Shown: positions 1 to 12,232 of the stretch, one piece after another
Layout of the letters: each line of letters opens with the position of its first letter
Position numbering within the stretch: position 1 is the first letter of the stretch
Origin: Cruorifilaria tuberocauda
Lineage: Eukaryota > Nematoda > Chromadorea > Rhabditida > Onchocercidae
Length of the DNA stretch: 64,000 bases
Assembly: GCA_013365365.1 (NCBI GenBank)
Contig: JABVXU010000108.1
Location: forward strand, 1-64,000
Reading direction: 5' to 3'
Position numbers and translations under genes: made by a program
The notes under the pieces: model-generated
Told to the model about the DNA's origin: nothing
Seen by the model: only the letters and a program-made list of their open reading frames with translations
Database searches by the model: none

Positions 1-650
1 GCTGCAGGTGTAGTACTCCATTTTGTGGTGACTGTACTGCTGCTCGTAGCCGGAATCGTTTCGTTCTTTAGTTGCTTTTTTACTCTATTTTTCATACCTG
101 TTATTGCTTTAGTTGCTTCAGCTTTGAAATCTGTTGGCGTCTTAACTTGCAGAGGCTTCAGTTTGGTTTTAGGGCGCTTGTCCTTCGAGGTCCACAGTTT
201 CTCAGGAGCTATAAGACTTAGAATGCATTACATTTATAGAACACTGACTTTTGAGTTTTATTATAAGTATTGGTTTTTGGAAGTGTAATTTCTGTGTTTT
301 CATATAGAATTGTATGGATTGAAGAGGCGGTGAAAGCATGGAATGAACGCTTTTTCGATGGGTGATGGTTTCTCTCTTTAGTAATTTATTATGTGAAAGG
401 ATTTTGTTGGATTAATTCTTTTGGTTTCTCTGTTTTGTATGATTTGGTTTCCAAATTGTTTTCATAGGCGGGATGATTGAGAGTAGCAGAATGGAGAGAT
501 GTTTAAAGTGAATGTTTCTGAATGTGTTGTTTGAGAGGTTGATGTTGTTTTGTTTATTTTTCAGGCCTGAAAAGAGCTCGGAATTTAGGCAAGGAAAGTT
601 ATTTTTCAGGAGGAGGTAAAGTGAAATTTCCATACCTGCTGCAGCAGTGA
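1..650 (-). CDS. Unrecognised Lys/Thr-rich protein, partial (runs off left edge)
   Basis: On the minus strand an open exon runs from 208 down past the window edge. It follows the acceptor CTTATAG and begins PEKLWTSKDKRPKTK, then continues as a basic, Lys/Thr/Ser-rich stretch of about 69 codons with no stop. Upstream on the same strand a 22-nt exon (about 655-634) lies between TTTATAG and a strong donor CAG/GTATGG; it reads VDITAAA and joins the edge exon in phase. Seen: open frame, splice signals, matching phase. There is no recognisable domain; composition suggests a disordered basic region. The first ATG lies farther upstream and was not found. The 87-codon plus-strand frame over the same bases is a shadow of this exon. 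Function unknown. Confidence 0.45.
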
Positions 651-655
651 TGTCA

Positions 656-2392
656 ACCTATAAATTTAAACCGATTAGTTATCGATTGAGATTGGCATGA
701 GTTTGTAATAATTTAAATAATCAATAAAATTAAAATCATTTCTGAACGAATTCTTATGCTTACCATCATTTCTATTACAAGAGCGGTTATAATGAGGATA
801 GCCGTTTGTTTCACGGCTTTTATTATCCTGCAATCTATTTCCAGTGTCAATGATTATTACAGAACATTATAACGTTACAGTTATTGTATTTTTCGTTCTT
901 GCACAACTCTCAAAACAGTTTCATGGCGTCTTCCATTATTAATTTGTGGGATGACAGAATGTGGAGAAGAATTGACTAAATTTCTTGCGCAACTCATTGG
1001 ACTTACTAGTGGTAGGAAGACGAGCTCGGAAATTTTAACAATCGAAAAGCAAATTTTAAATCTCTACTGACTTGCACATTTTGTAGATAAAAAGCAATAT
1101 AGAAGATAGCGGTCGCAATAATATGCTGCAAATAAAAGGTTTTCAAATTTCTGTAACAAAAATGGATAACAATATAAAGGGAACAAAAGAAAAGGTAAGC
1201 TATTGACACGTTTTATAAAATCTTATCACTACTGAATGGAATTGAAATTTCAACAGATCGCCAAAAACCAACCTTTCGCGCTGATGTGAATTTGTTGAAA
1301 TGACAGCTTTTCCTAATTTTAGCCGCTTCTCATGTATTCATGCAAAATAATGAAGGAATGCATGCAAGTGATCAATGTAATGAGACATTTTATGACATTA
1401 TTTATTTTATGTTCAATATTTACTAATTGTTTGACAGTAATATGTTTTATAAGGCGTCTATGAGCTACGCGCAAATGTTCATTAATAGATGATTTTGCTT
1501 CTTATCTCGATATATTAATTAAGTTTTCGTATTTCATCCATTATGATTCATTTTATGCTTGTGTGATTGATGAATATTATTGGTTGGTAAGTTGTTTGGA
1601 GTTGGATTTTAATTCACAGACAAAATTTTCTGAAGGTTGAATTTGTCGCCTGTAAAAGTCGAATAGAATGTTGTAATCGCAAAAAATACAGCATGCTCAA
1701 AGAAGAAGGAGAAATAAGAAGCTAAGTCAAAGCAGCCCTTTTGCTGAGAATTAAGCTATTTATTAGATCATGTCTGATATGGGCGATCTGTAGGATTAAA
1801 AATCATGGATATACGAATTAATGTAAACAATAGAATAGAACAAAGAGACCCTGGCTTTACTATACATATCTCGACAAAGACCTTTATCGCATAATGTCAT
1901 TATTTATGGTATTAACATCTCTGTTACATTATTTCGGTTACATTATTGGTCATATTTTGTAATTATTGGTTTGCATCAATTATTCATGTTTTATTATCGT
2001 GATTATGGATTTTGAATGAGAAGAAATTGTTTTAGTAAAGCTGTTGTCTTCCAGATCAAAGTATACCGTATGAAAAGAATAGAAATGGTGTTTAGCTTCC
2101 TCCAACTATAGAACTATAGAGCTGCTATTTGCGATCGATTCTCGAACCACTCTTAATATACGGTATGATCCTAAAGTGTTGTGGCTGCATGGTGGAAGTA
2201 TTTGGTGTTGGAGGTTCGGGGAATGGGAAAGGTTCGAGGGAGGACGGGAGAGTCTTTAGCTGTCAATTTTCGGATATGGTCATAACTACGTGGATGTGTG
2301 TTTAAGAATTGCTTTGTTGCCGTAGGATTGATCTGTTCATTTTTTTGAAGATATTTGGATTTGAAGGCTTGTAATTGTGCAAGTAGGAAGCT
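656..2392. other. Intergenic, no gene seen
   Basis: This is AT-rich DNA between the partial minus-strand gene and RPS4. I saw no conserved coding frame, tRNA-like box or long repeat. The last 200 bases before the RPS4 start are more G-rich and probably hold its promoter and trans-splice acceptor. Confidence 0.5.
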
Positions 2393-4877
2393 ATGGCTCG
2401 TGGACCGAAGCGACATTTAAAGCGCCTTGCGGCGCCGAAACATTGGATGTTGGACAAACTTGGAGGTGCGGTTTTTTTTCGTTTTGTTTAGTCTGAGTGA
2501 TGTCTTGCGGTATGGAACTCTTCTGTATTTTATTTCTTTAACATTAAGCTGTTATACAAAGAATATTGACTGTGTCCAATTTCTGCTAGCCGCTAAATGA
2601 TAGGAGTGTTGAACTCTTTTCGAGAGTTTCAAAAATTGTTCAATTTTACTGTCAGCTATGTTCAGTTATTCACCATGGAAATGAGTGTAAAATCATTTTC
2701 CAAAGATTGGTGTAAATTGTGCAATTCTATCACTATCGAAAGAATTCATAATTGTCAATCGCTATCATTTATAGTAAGTATTAATTATCAGCACAGTGAT
2801 AATCATTGATCAATTATTTGGTGACAGTATGTGAAAAAGTCGTTCGAATTTTCCTTCAGTGAAAAATCTTGGAGAAAAATTTCGAAAAATGTCACCTTTG
2901 AATATGGTGATTCGTAACTGTTTTTCTGTAATCTTGGCGAAGGGCCGATGGTCGATTGCCATTCTCTCTTCTTAAAGTGTGAACCTGTAAAGTTCGGTTC
3001 TATTGTAAGGAAGAAAAAAATTGAGATGCAGCAGTTAATGATGTAAATGGAATTACCGTTTGATACAAGCATGATATGTATTTCGCGGCACTTTCTGAAA
3101 TTGCTGCCCTTGAGATATTTCGCTTTTATTTCTGAACGATTTTACCTTATGATGTTAGACGTGGAGAAAAGGTGATTGGCATGGATGAAAGGAAATTAGA
3201 ATACTTTTCATTTCTCTTCTAAGGAAAGAGGGTACAGTAAAAACTGATGGAAAATCTGTGTTGATATTTCCACTGAAATGAATTTTGCAGGTGTTTTTGC
3301 CCCCAGGCCACGGTGCGGACCACATAAATTGCGTGAATCACTCCCACTAATATTATTTTTACGTAATCGGCTGAAGTATGCATTGACATATAATGAGGCG
3401 CGCATGATTTGCAAGCAGCGTTTGATCAAAGTCGATGGCAAAGTGCGAACGGATATGCGCTTCCCTGCTGGATTTATGGGTACATATTTATTGTAATATT
3501 TGGCCTTCGTTGCACAACTATTTTCATAGTTTTAGATTCATTTTGAAATTCAAGTAATATTACATTATTTGACATGAGTATATTCAGATAGCGTTTAGTT
3601 CTTTCAAGGTTCAATTGAAAGCGATTGTTACTCTTTTATTAAAAATATTTTTAGATGTAATCAGGATCGACAGGACAAACGAAACTTTTCGCCTGTTGTA
3701 TGACGCAAAAGGACGTTATGCTACCCACCGTATCACAGAGCAGGAAGGAAATTTCAAACTATGCAAAATAGTGAAGAAATGTGTCGGACCAAAAGGCGTA
3801 CCTTTTATTGTCACCCATGATGCCCGAACTATTCGTTATCCTGATCCTCATGTTAAGGTTAGCTCTTTTGTTTTGTTGTTTTAATTGATATCTTTTCGAT
3901 TAACAATTTATCATTAATAACCATATTTTACAAATGATCTGTACTTACTGAGCAGAGGAATATTAATTCAAATCCAACTTTAGGAATCAAAGAGTTTGCT
4001 AATCTTTTATAGTGTGGGACTGTACTTTTATCTGGCTTTCCAATATGTCATTGCATTAGAATATATTGTTTACTGGTTTCTTTTTCATTTCTCATTATCA
4101 TTTAGGTTACTGTTTGCTACTGCTCTAAAATTTCAGGTAAATGACACGATAGTAGTGGATATTGCAACTGGTAAAATGAGTGATTATGTCAAATTTGATC
4201 AAGGTAATTTGTGTATGGTAACAGGAGGACGTAACATGGGTCGCGTAGGTATTGTTGGACATCGTGAGAAGCATCCAGGCTCATTTGATATTGTACACAT
4301 TAAAGATGCTGCTGGGCATTCGTTCGCTACTCGGTAAGTGTGCATGATGAGAATCTGGAGCAAATTATTTACGTATTTTGAATAAAATAGTGAGAAAATT
4401 TTGAGGTTTTGAGAAAAATGGAATTCTTAAAATTCGGTGAGATCAGATGTACTTTGTTTGCGAAATAAAATGTACTCCTCTGTAGTGATGATTAAAGAAG
4501 GCCGGGGCCTGGTTGGCATAACCACCGGTCCAGGTTGGTTTTTTATCTTTTTCATACTGTAGTTATAAGTAATATTCCTTATTAAGGAATAGTTGAGTAA
4601 AACGATAGTTTTTCGCGATTGTATATTTTGTTAATGTGTTATCGATTTCTTCTGGAAAATATGTTTTTTAGTTCAGATTTACATTTTTCCTATCGCACGT
4701 TAGTTTACAAGCAATAATTTTATTTCTCGGTCATTCTCATCTTTTAGGTTAAATAACGTCTTTATTATCGGGAAAGGAACGAAATCCATGGTAAGTTTGC
4801 CTGGACCAACGAAGGGTGTTCGTTTGACTATAGCCGAAGAACGAGATCGTCGACTCGCCCAGAAAAGAGCTGCCTAA
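2393..4877 (+). CDS. rps-4: 40S ribosomal protein S4 (eS4)
   Basis: This is a component of the small ribosomal subunit. There are five exons: 2393-2465, 3291-3479, 3655-3857, 4137-4333, 4748-4877. Phases join cleanly to 263 residues, the usual eS4 length. The protein starts [20 protein letters not shown], the canonical eS4 N terminus. An S4-like RNA-binding region follows ([20 protein letters not shown]), then the central RFDRTNE-like stretch (here [13 protein letters not shown]), and the KOW-like C-terminal segment ([17 protein letters not shown]) ending [14 protein letters not shown]. The ATG is the only start giving the family N terminus. The TRUB2 gene starts about 500 bp downstream on the same strand, so co-transcription is possible but not shown. 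Identification is very secure; intron 4 contains an odd GC-rich block listed separately. Confidence 0.97.
4496..4545. other. GC-rich palindromic block in RPS4 intron 4
   Basis: About 50 bases of roughly 60% GC sit inside an otherwise AT-rich intron. They include the near-palindrome GGCCGGGGCC and the complementary pairs CCTGG/CCAGG and GGTT/AACC, followed by a T-run (TTTTTT). Ribosomal-protein introns often host snoRNAs, but I found no convincing C/D or H/ACA boxes, so the nature is open. Confidence 0.35.
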
Positions 4878-5380
4878 AAGGATTTTGTTGAGATTTATGC
4901 GATTGAATTGTATTGTTCAGTTCATGATTAAAATCATATATTGTTTGAACCTTGACTACATGCATTTTCTTACTTTGTCCTACACTCAATACATTGAATT
5001 TCGAAAGTTTATGCCTTTTAAGTTGAATGAATAGGAGATCTATTGGTTTTAATTTCTACTCAAAAAAGCGGAAAAATGGCAGTAGAATTAGTTTAATAGT
5101 TATACAAATTTGTGTGTGACAAACACCGTTCTTCTTACAGTAGTGGTGATGGCAAGATTTACGTTGAGGTATTTGGCCTAATACGGAGTTTTATTATTTA
5201 CTCGGATTGCTTCCCTCATTTCAGTGACGGTCTGAATTCTTCATGTGTTGCCGCAACTCACTAGTTTTCCCGGAATTTTTGCTACATAAATTTACATGAA
5301 AATGATTTTTGTCATGGAGGTGTGTAAAGAAGTGATGAAGAGCTCCGACACGGGCTGCTAATTTACAGCTTATTCGTGTG

Positions 5381-7966
5381 ATGCGGATACCAGTAACAGC
5401 ATCTGAGATTTGGGAATCCTTGCACGGGGTCATCTGTGTGCACAAACCTCGTGATATTTCACTCAGTGCACTAAAACGTAACCTGATTAGTGCGATTTGT
5501 GAAGGTGCTAACAAACGTTGCTTGCCAATAGAAATACCAGAAATTGAAATGCCTATCGTCGAACCTCATCCAGTATCACAAGCACCTGTTGTTGTTGGTA
5601 TACGAAAACAACCAAATTACAAGTAAAGCATTTTCTAGTTTTTACTACTGTCCTCAATTAAATTAATCATGCAATTATCAAAGGTTTTTGTGAATGATGA
5701 ACTTTCATCGAAATTGTATTAATTATATATTTATATTTTACGATTTATTTTATCGTTCTTTATGCACTATATAGCTTTGCTTCATAGATCACTTTCTTAG
5801 AGAGCAAGAAAAAACGAAGAGATCAGCTTTGTTGAATTTATTTGTTGCAGAAACTGTTAAGCTTTCAATAATTACACTTCATATACATTGTAAAGTATTG
5901 GAAAATTTTTCTTTATAACTTTGACAAGGATGGTCGTAATAAAATATTAAAAGTTAGAATTTGTGGACATAGAGCAGTTTGCACTAATGTATTCAAATTA
6001 ATTTATTTTGCAGTATTACATTATTATTTTTATTTCGTTTTCATAAAACTATCAAGCCGATTAAAGACATAATTCCCCCGTAGAGATTTTTCACTTCTGA
6101 TATTATCATTTAAATTCATAAAAGTACATATTGTATTTTCACAGTATTTCAGCTTTCATCCTCTTGTTGTTGGACGACCTTTTCGGAAAGAAGATATTCG
6201 AGTTGAAGAGCTTGATTATCAGCAACCTGCAAGTTCTGGTTTATGCTGTAAAATTTTATTCTTTTTTGTAAATAGATGTGAATTGCTCTCCTTGAAAATT
6301 CAATTAGTCATTTTCACGGACATATATGATCTAAAATTTCTATAAGAAGCATTTTAAAGATTACAGAAAAAAGACGAACAAATTTTTCGATCATTATTTG
6401 ACTTAATATTAAGAAAGAAATCGTCACCTCGTAACTCGTGCTTTATATTTATATTTACAGTATTGGGCATTAATGATAGTTGTGATACGTTAGAAAGCTT
6501 ACGTGATCGTGTTTGGGTGAATGAATATGTTTTAAAAGGTCAACTAGGTCGAGGAACAGTTGAAAATAAGATTCGGGGAAAAGTAAATCGAGAATGTGAT
6601 TATGGTAGGATTTTTCAATGCTTTTTTAAATTACTTTAAAAAAAATATTCTCAGAAGTATGTCAAGAAAACGTCGTTACTATTTGCAAACTATTAACTAT
6701 ATAAAATCCGATAGATTAGCTAATGAATAAAAAAACGAGTACATGTTGAACCTTTTTTTGGGAAGCTGAGCAAAACCAGTCAGGGAAATAACTCTTAAAT
6801 TAGTGTTCAAAATATTTATCTCAAATTTCAATCTTATTTTAGAACATGTTACTTATCGGCAAATGTCAAGATTTCTAATGCGATTACAAGCGCATTACAA
6901 AAAGTTAGCATTCAAGCTAGCAAATGTGGATTTGGAAAGCCAGGAAGCGTTTGAACTAGCTCGAAAGGTAATAATTTTCTATAATTTTGTCAAACTTTCT
7001 GCATCCGATTTCTTTTTGATTTTTTCGCGATATATTTATTTCTTTTTCATCTATCTTTTCAGGGTTTGCCAAGGCCTAAAATACTTGAGAATCCAGTGAT
7101 ATATTTTATTAAACTGGTACATTTTCATTTACCGTATTTTACGATCAATTTACATTGTGTTTGCAAAAATGACAATTTTTTACAAGACTTCATTAATGAA
7201 GTTGCATTGTCACTAGGTAAGCTCGTTGTTGGTTTCTAAAATTTTCGACAAATTTCATCAATTTAATTTAGTTAACTAAAGCATTCAGAGTTAGAAAACA
7301 GTTTTATTTTTGTTAATGAAGTTAATTTGCTCAGTGTTTAAATTGATGTAAGGTTACTAAAAAATTAAATTTTCAGCTATTACCAGACAGTCTGATTATT
7401 AAATGTAAAATAGCTGTTAGTAACGATCTGACTATCTGTTGTGTATGATTTAGTATCTAACCACTGTTATACATGATTTAGTACTAGAAATTTTTTTCAC
7501 CCGTAAATTAAGTAATTTTCGTTAAAATTTAGCATTACTTTTTTACTTTATCTTTGAATGCCTATATAATCATTTTTGCATTGTTGTAGGAAAATGTAAC
7601 ACTTTCATTTTAAATAGCCAAAGTTTGCAGAAAAAAAAAAACGATTTTCTAACAATGATATCTGTTAAAGGTTCTGTTGCATCATGTCGCCAGTTATTAC
7701 GAACACGGTTAGGACCATTTGATTGCACGCATTCATTGCTGGATAAGCATTTCACGTTGGAAAATATTTTAAGAAACATGCAACTTTGTCAAAAGATCAT
7801 TGAACACGATGAAAAAACACTGGATAAAGATATTGTGAAGACAACGGTTCAGTTACCTATAGAAGATATATTAGACGATGAATTTGTTGAAATATTTGAC
7901 GAGGAGGAAGAAAATGAAACTATTGAGGATTGCTTACGGATTCCCTGGGGTAGAAATTATGAATAA
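5381..7966 (+). CDS. trub2: TruB-family pseudouridine synthase, mitochondrial TRUB2 type
   Basis: It isomerises uridine to pseudouridine in RNA; the TRUB2 family acts in mitochondria on 16S rRNA-associated granules and mitochondrial mRNA. Exons: 5381-5622, 6153-6238, 6461-6604, 6843-6967, 7063-7216, 7671-7966, phases consistent, 348 residues (human TRUB2 is about 330). Diagnostic stretches in order: GVICVHKPRDIS near the N terminus; HPLVVGRPFRKEDIRVEELD; ELDYQQPASSGVLGI, which corresponds to the TruB LD...SG motif with the catalytic Asp kept; HVTYRQMSRFLMRL; SQEAFELARKGLPRP; and a C-terminal VASCRQLLRTRLGPF like the TRUB2 cysteine/arginine segment. The tail is acidic (DDEFVEIFDEEEENE). An acceptor TTTACAG ends 12 bases before the ATG, consistent with trans-splicing. 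AATAAA overlaps the stop codon. The acceptor of the last exon (GTTAAAG at 7670) is weak in pyrimidines. Confidence 0.88.
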
Positions 7967-10900
7967 AATATTCGTATGAAATGACGAAATATTATATCAA
8001 GTTATTATTGTCTGTGGAAGAAAATAACATTTATAAATTATCTAATTTGATATTTTGCAAAGTCCATTTCATATCAATTTATTCAGTCGATTAATACTTT
8101 ATCTATGTGGCTAACAATCTTCGATGATTTTTCCATTATATTGCAATCTTTGATAGACTATCTCATTGTATTAGTGGTATTCTTACACAATCATTTTCCT
8201 ATAAAATTGCTAACGGTGGAATAGATTAAAGAAATATCAAGAAAACTTGTGATTGTTTCATATTGAATGGAGTGTTAAATTAAAGTTATAATGAATTCAG
8301 TACTTTTTTATAATTTATTTGTGGGAGCACAGGTTACTTTAAATTCTCCATATTTTATTTATTTACTAATAAAAGAGCGCAGTTTGTCATTTGAATTAAA
8401 AATATGTGATAGGTGAGTTATTAAATTGAAGACAGATCAGAAATGGATTACTTCTCATCCATTGAGAATAAATCAAGAATTAGGCCATACTGAATAAAAG
8501 AATGCTGATCTCTGTTTTTGCTCCAGCAACTATTGATATCAATGATAAGGTTTTTGAAGAAATCGATCTCCAAATTAATTATTATGGATTAATTATTCAT
8601 CACGTGTAAGATTTATAATTTATCGAATACCTAATTTATGAGTGCGAAGTAAAAAGTTATTGCTTAAATCTTTTTATGTTAGTATTTAAATTCTACAAAG
8701 CTAGTTCTGCATTACTCATTGACTTGCGGAGTAGTGCTAATTTCGACTGATAGCAATTTCACAGATTCGATTACGTACTAGATTTCAAAATTGGACCTAA
8801 ACTATGATACGAATTTAGAAAGATTTGGCTTATGTTAAATGATTATCATCATCATCTGGTAGTAGATAAAAATTCTGATGATCAGAGGAAGCACTAACCG
8901 GTATGTTAGGAAAGTAAAAATCTTTATAATTTGTAATGTGGGATCATTCATAGGAATGATGCCTGTCGATCTGGAAATATCGAAATTCTTACGACGTTAT
9001 CGAGGAGGCGCTTGATTTGTTTAATAAGGAATACTCTTCAAAATCGTTATATATTTTTTGGATATTAAAAAGTTATTTGCGAGGAATGCATACAAAAATG
9101 GGATGAACAAAATGTCGTTTACGAACCGAACAGCAGCATAAAGAGATGTTTGTTTGTTTTCGTTTGTTAATCTGTAATGTTTTATTTCAAATGTTTTCAA
9201 GCCTTTACATTTTGTTCCTTTTGAATTAACATTTGAGAAATAGTAAATGATCCGAATATTTACTTTCAATTAAAGAAACTCTCTAAATATTAAATTGTTT
9301 ATTTCAGTTGTCATATTTCGTTTTATACAACTTACACAGAATAGAGATTTTTTCGTTTTTTTTTTCTCGTTACTTCTTTATATTTGCGAACAAAGTCTAA
9401 CTTTAAAATAAGTCCTAATCCATCTGTATATTATTAAAGGAAAGTGAGAGAGAGAGAGAGCGAAAGAGAGAAAGATTGATTAACTTTAAGCAGGAAGTTT
9501 TAATAATTTCAGTTCGGAATTTATGTTAATGACTTAATGCCATTACTGTATGTAAAGTATAAAATATCACACTGAGTATAAAATTGACATAATTATTCAA
9601 ATTTCTTTTTCTTGTCCTCCTAACATAAGAATTCAAATTTCCAGGAAGAACGGTCACGAGAAAAGAAAAGTTAAGAGGGATAGGTAGATGGATCAAGAAA
9701 TGATTTTGCTAATTTCATATTTCAATTGTTCAATATCACTTGGTTTCCATTTCTTCAATCCTTTTCATTATTTCAGCAAAATGTTTGAAATTATTATTGT
9801 TATATTTGTATCCTGCAGGTAAATTAATTTGAATGTCCAATTAAATTAAAATGAAGAATATTAGATTGATTCGCAATTCATAATTAATTATAGTTAATTT
9901 AACTAATTTAACAGCATTCTCCGTCTAGAATCAAAAGGAAAAAGAACAATATATAAGGGACTTTTGCAACTAAAGTTTATCGGTTCAAAATTAAAATAAA
10001 TATTGGGTAGAAGAAATAAGCAGAGGATTTGCTTCATGAAAATCTTGCTGAAATGATGTGCTTATTCAAATTAGGATACAATTCATCAGTTTACAATTAT
10101 TATTATTGCTAACGTTGCTACGTTATTATAAGTATCATTCTCGATCACTCTTTGTCACTAAACATTAGATCCCGAAATAGGAATATTGCATAGCTTAACC
10201 AGAGGATTTCAGGAATTTTTGATATCTGCAATTTTCCATGTTTCTCAACAATGATCAACACTGATACCATTTTATTTCTTAATTTAAATTCTGAGCAATC
10301 ATGAAGGAATATATAAATGATTTTGACAGAATTTTAAAGAAAAAGTGGTTCAAACAGTGCAAGGAAATAATGGAATGAAGAAAATCCAAATTTTTTTGAT
10401 ACAAATTCTAAATTTGAGTAACCGAAAAACAAGAGCAACGAAAGTCACAATCATAAACATGAATTGATCCTTAAAAAATGCAAGAAAGAAAAAAAAACGA
10501 GAGGAATGAATGCAACAAACGACACATCAGTGGAATATTAGTGGGAGGAAATTAATAATAATAACAATAAATGAAATGATATAATCAATACAATAAAAAA
10601 CTCGAGAATTTTAGCATTAGACTTCGAAATATTCAGAAAAATGGAGAAAAGAAACTTGAACTGAAATATGATAGAAAGAAAAGCAATCAAACTGTTCAAG
10701 TAAAACAGGGTTATCTTTTTTAAGAAATCGACTTCCTTGAACTATAGAAGTGAAAAAAAGGTATAAAGTTCAATTAAAATAAATACATTAAATAGAAAAG
10801 GCATCACCATGACGTCAAGAGAAGAAATTCAGGTTATATTATGATTATCATAGATAATATTAACCTAACATATCTCTAATTGAGAAAACCGATAAGTTTG

Positions 10901-12232
10901 GATAAATTAAAAATGAGCAATATAATTCAAGATGCTTAGCTTCACTTTAAAGTTCACTAAATCACAACAGTATAATTCCAAATTAGAAAAAAACAGTTTT
11001 TTTTTTAAGATCCATCAAAATAACATTGATAGAAAAAAGAACTCGTAGATGTATATTACTTCTAAATTAAGAAGTTTCAGTGATTTATCACAGATCATCT
11101 GTAAAATACATCACAGCTGGATAACACACTAATGATTTTTTTCTAAACATTTATTGATTTAAAAATGAAAATGAGTCAGCCAAAAAGTGGAAGAGAGATG
11201 AACAAAATTAAATAAAAATTGCACATAAAAAAACGCATTTAACATTGAAACAAAAAGCAATCTAATTGTATTCAAAATCTCTCAAAAAAAATAATACAAC
11301 CTAAAAGCATATTCTTTCTGCTGACAAGTTTTCAGAAAAAAGTGATTAGTTGGATCAAATTTAGTTTGAATATTGATTGTACTAATAACTCAAACATTCC
11401 ACTCACGATGAAAGTCAATAATTTAAAAACTGTAAAGCCATCTTAATGGAAAAATATACAAAAAACTGGTTAAAACGACCAATATATAAATTCAAAAATG
11501 TTTTTAAATAATTGAACTATCTTATCTTTGTGTAGATATTTTAAACTATTTTTTAATGATAAAGAATATGTTGGCAATTTTTAATTAAAGACGCAAAAGA
11601 TGCTTTATAATAATGGCTTATGAGAAAAAGTAAGTGGTAGATGCATAGCACCGAAAGCAACATTCACTATAAGACACCTAAGAATATTGTTTAAAGTGAT
11701 GACTGTTCAAAACATGAAGTAGCAAAATGAGTAGAAGGCAGTGTTTCACAGTCTCTGTTAATTATAAAACAATGCTAACAAAATAGCTAAAACGGATTTC
11801 TAGCTCATTCAAAAAGAAGTACTGCATGAATTATAAATTATAAGGTTCGAATTCTCTGTGACGTATTTCAAAAACACAACAAAAAAACGCAAGTTGTGCG
11901 ACATATTTTTGAAGCACATAAACTGAAAAAATGAGATTTATCAATCTATCGTATTAGACAATGCAACTGTTTTGTAAACGATTAAAATAACAACAATTGA
12001 ACAACTTGCTTCTTGGTATTTCTAATTGATGCCCAAAGGAATAAAACAAAATTGACAGATCTCGTTTTGAAAATATACCGGGGTAAAATACAGGGAAAAA
12101 AATAAAATTAAGTCACCGTTTGATTGAAGTTTTTCAAGTTTGGGAAAGAGAATCTACTGCAAATTTCTAACTAAACTAGTTCAAAAAAAATCAAGATCAA
12201 AATTTCTTCATTTCATTATCTAGAAATAACCG
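7967..12232. other. Gene-poor intergenic region
   Basis: This is 4.3 kb of AT-rich sequence between the convergent TRUB2 and ceramide synthase genes. Short open frames occur (for example an 82-codon minus frame at 9021-9269) but none shows a domain, splice context or compositional change. It includes a GA microsatellite at 9445-9474. I see nothing else I can support. Confidence 0.5.
9445..9474. repeat. (GA)n microsatellite, interrupted
   Basis: A purine run of GA dinucleotides with a single C interruption lies within the gene-poor stretch. It is a simple sequence with no assigned role. Confidence 0.9.

Noticed and set aside
25..288. 87-codon plus-strand frame, hydrophobic
   Set aside because: It overlaps an open minus-strand exon with acceptor and coding-like composition; the hydrophobic frame is its antisense shadow.
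412..633. 73-codon minus-strand frame
   Set aside because: It begins inside the donor GTATGG of the proposed microexon, so it is intron sequence; no domain.
4878..5380. RPS4-TRUB2 operon
   Set aside because: Same strand and a trans-splice-like acceptor, but the 500-bp gap is wider than typical nematode operon spacing and there is no direct evidence.
9021..9269. 82-codon minus-strand frame in the gene-poor region
   Set aside because: Isolated, biased composition, no splice context or domain.
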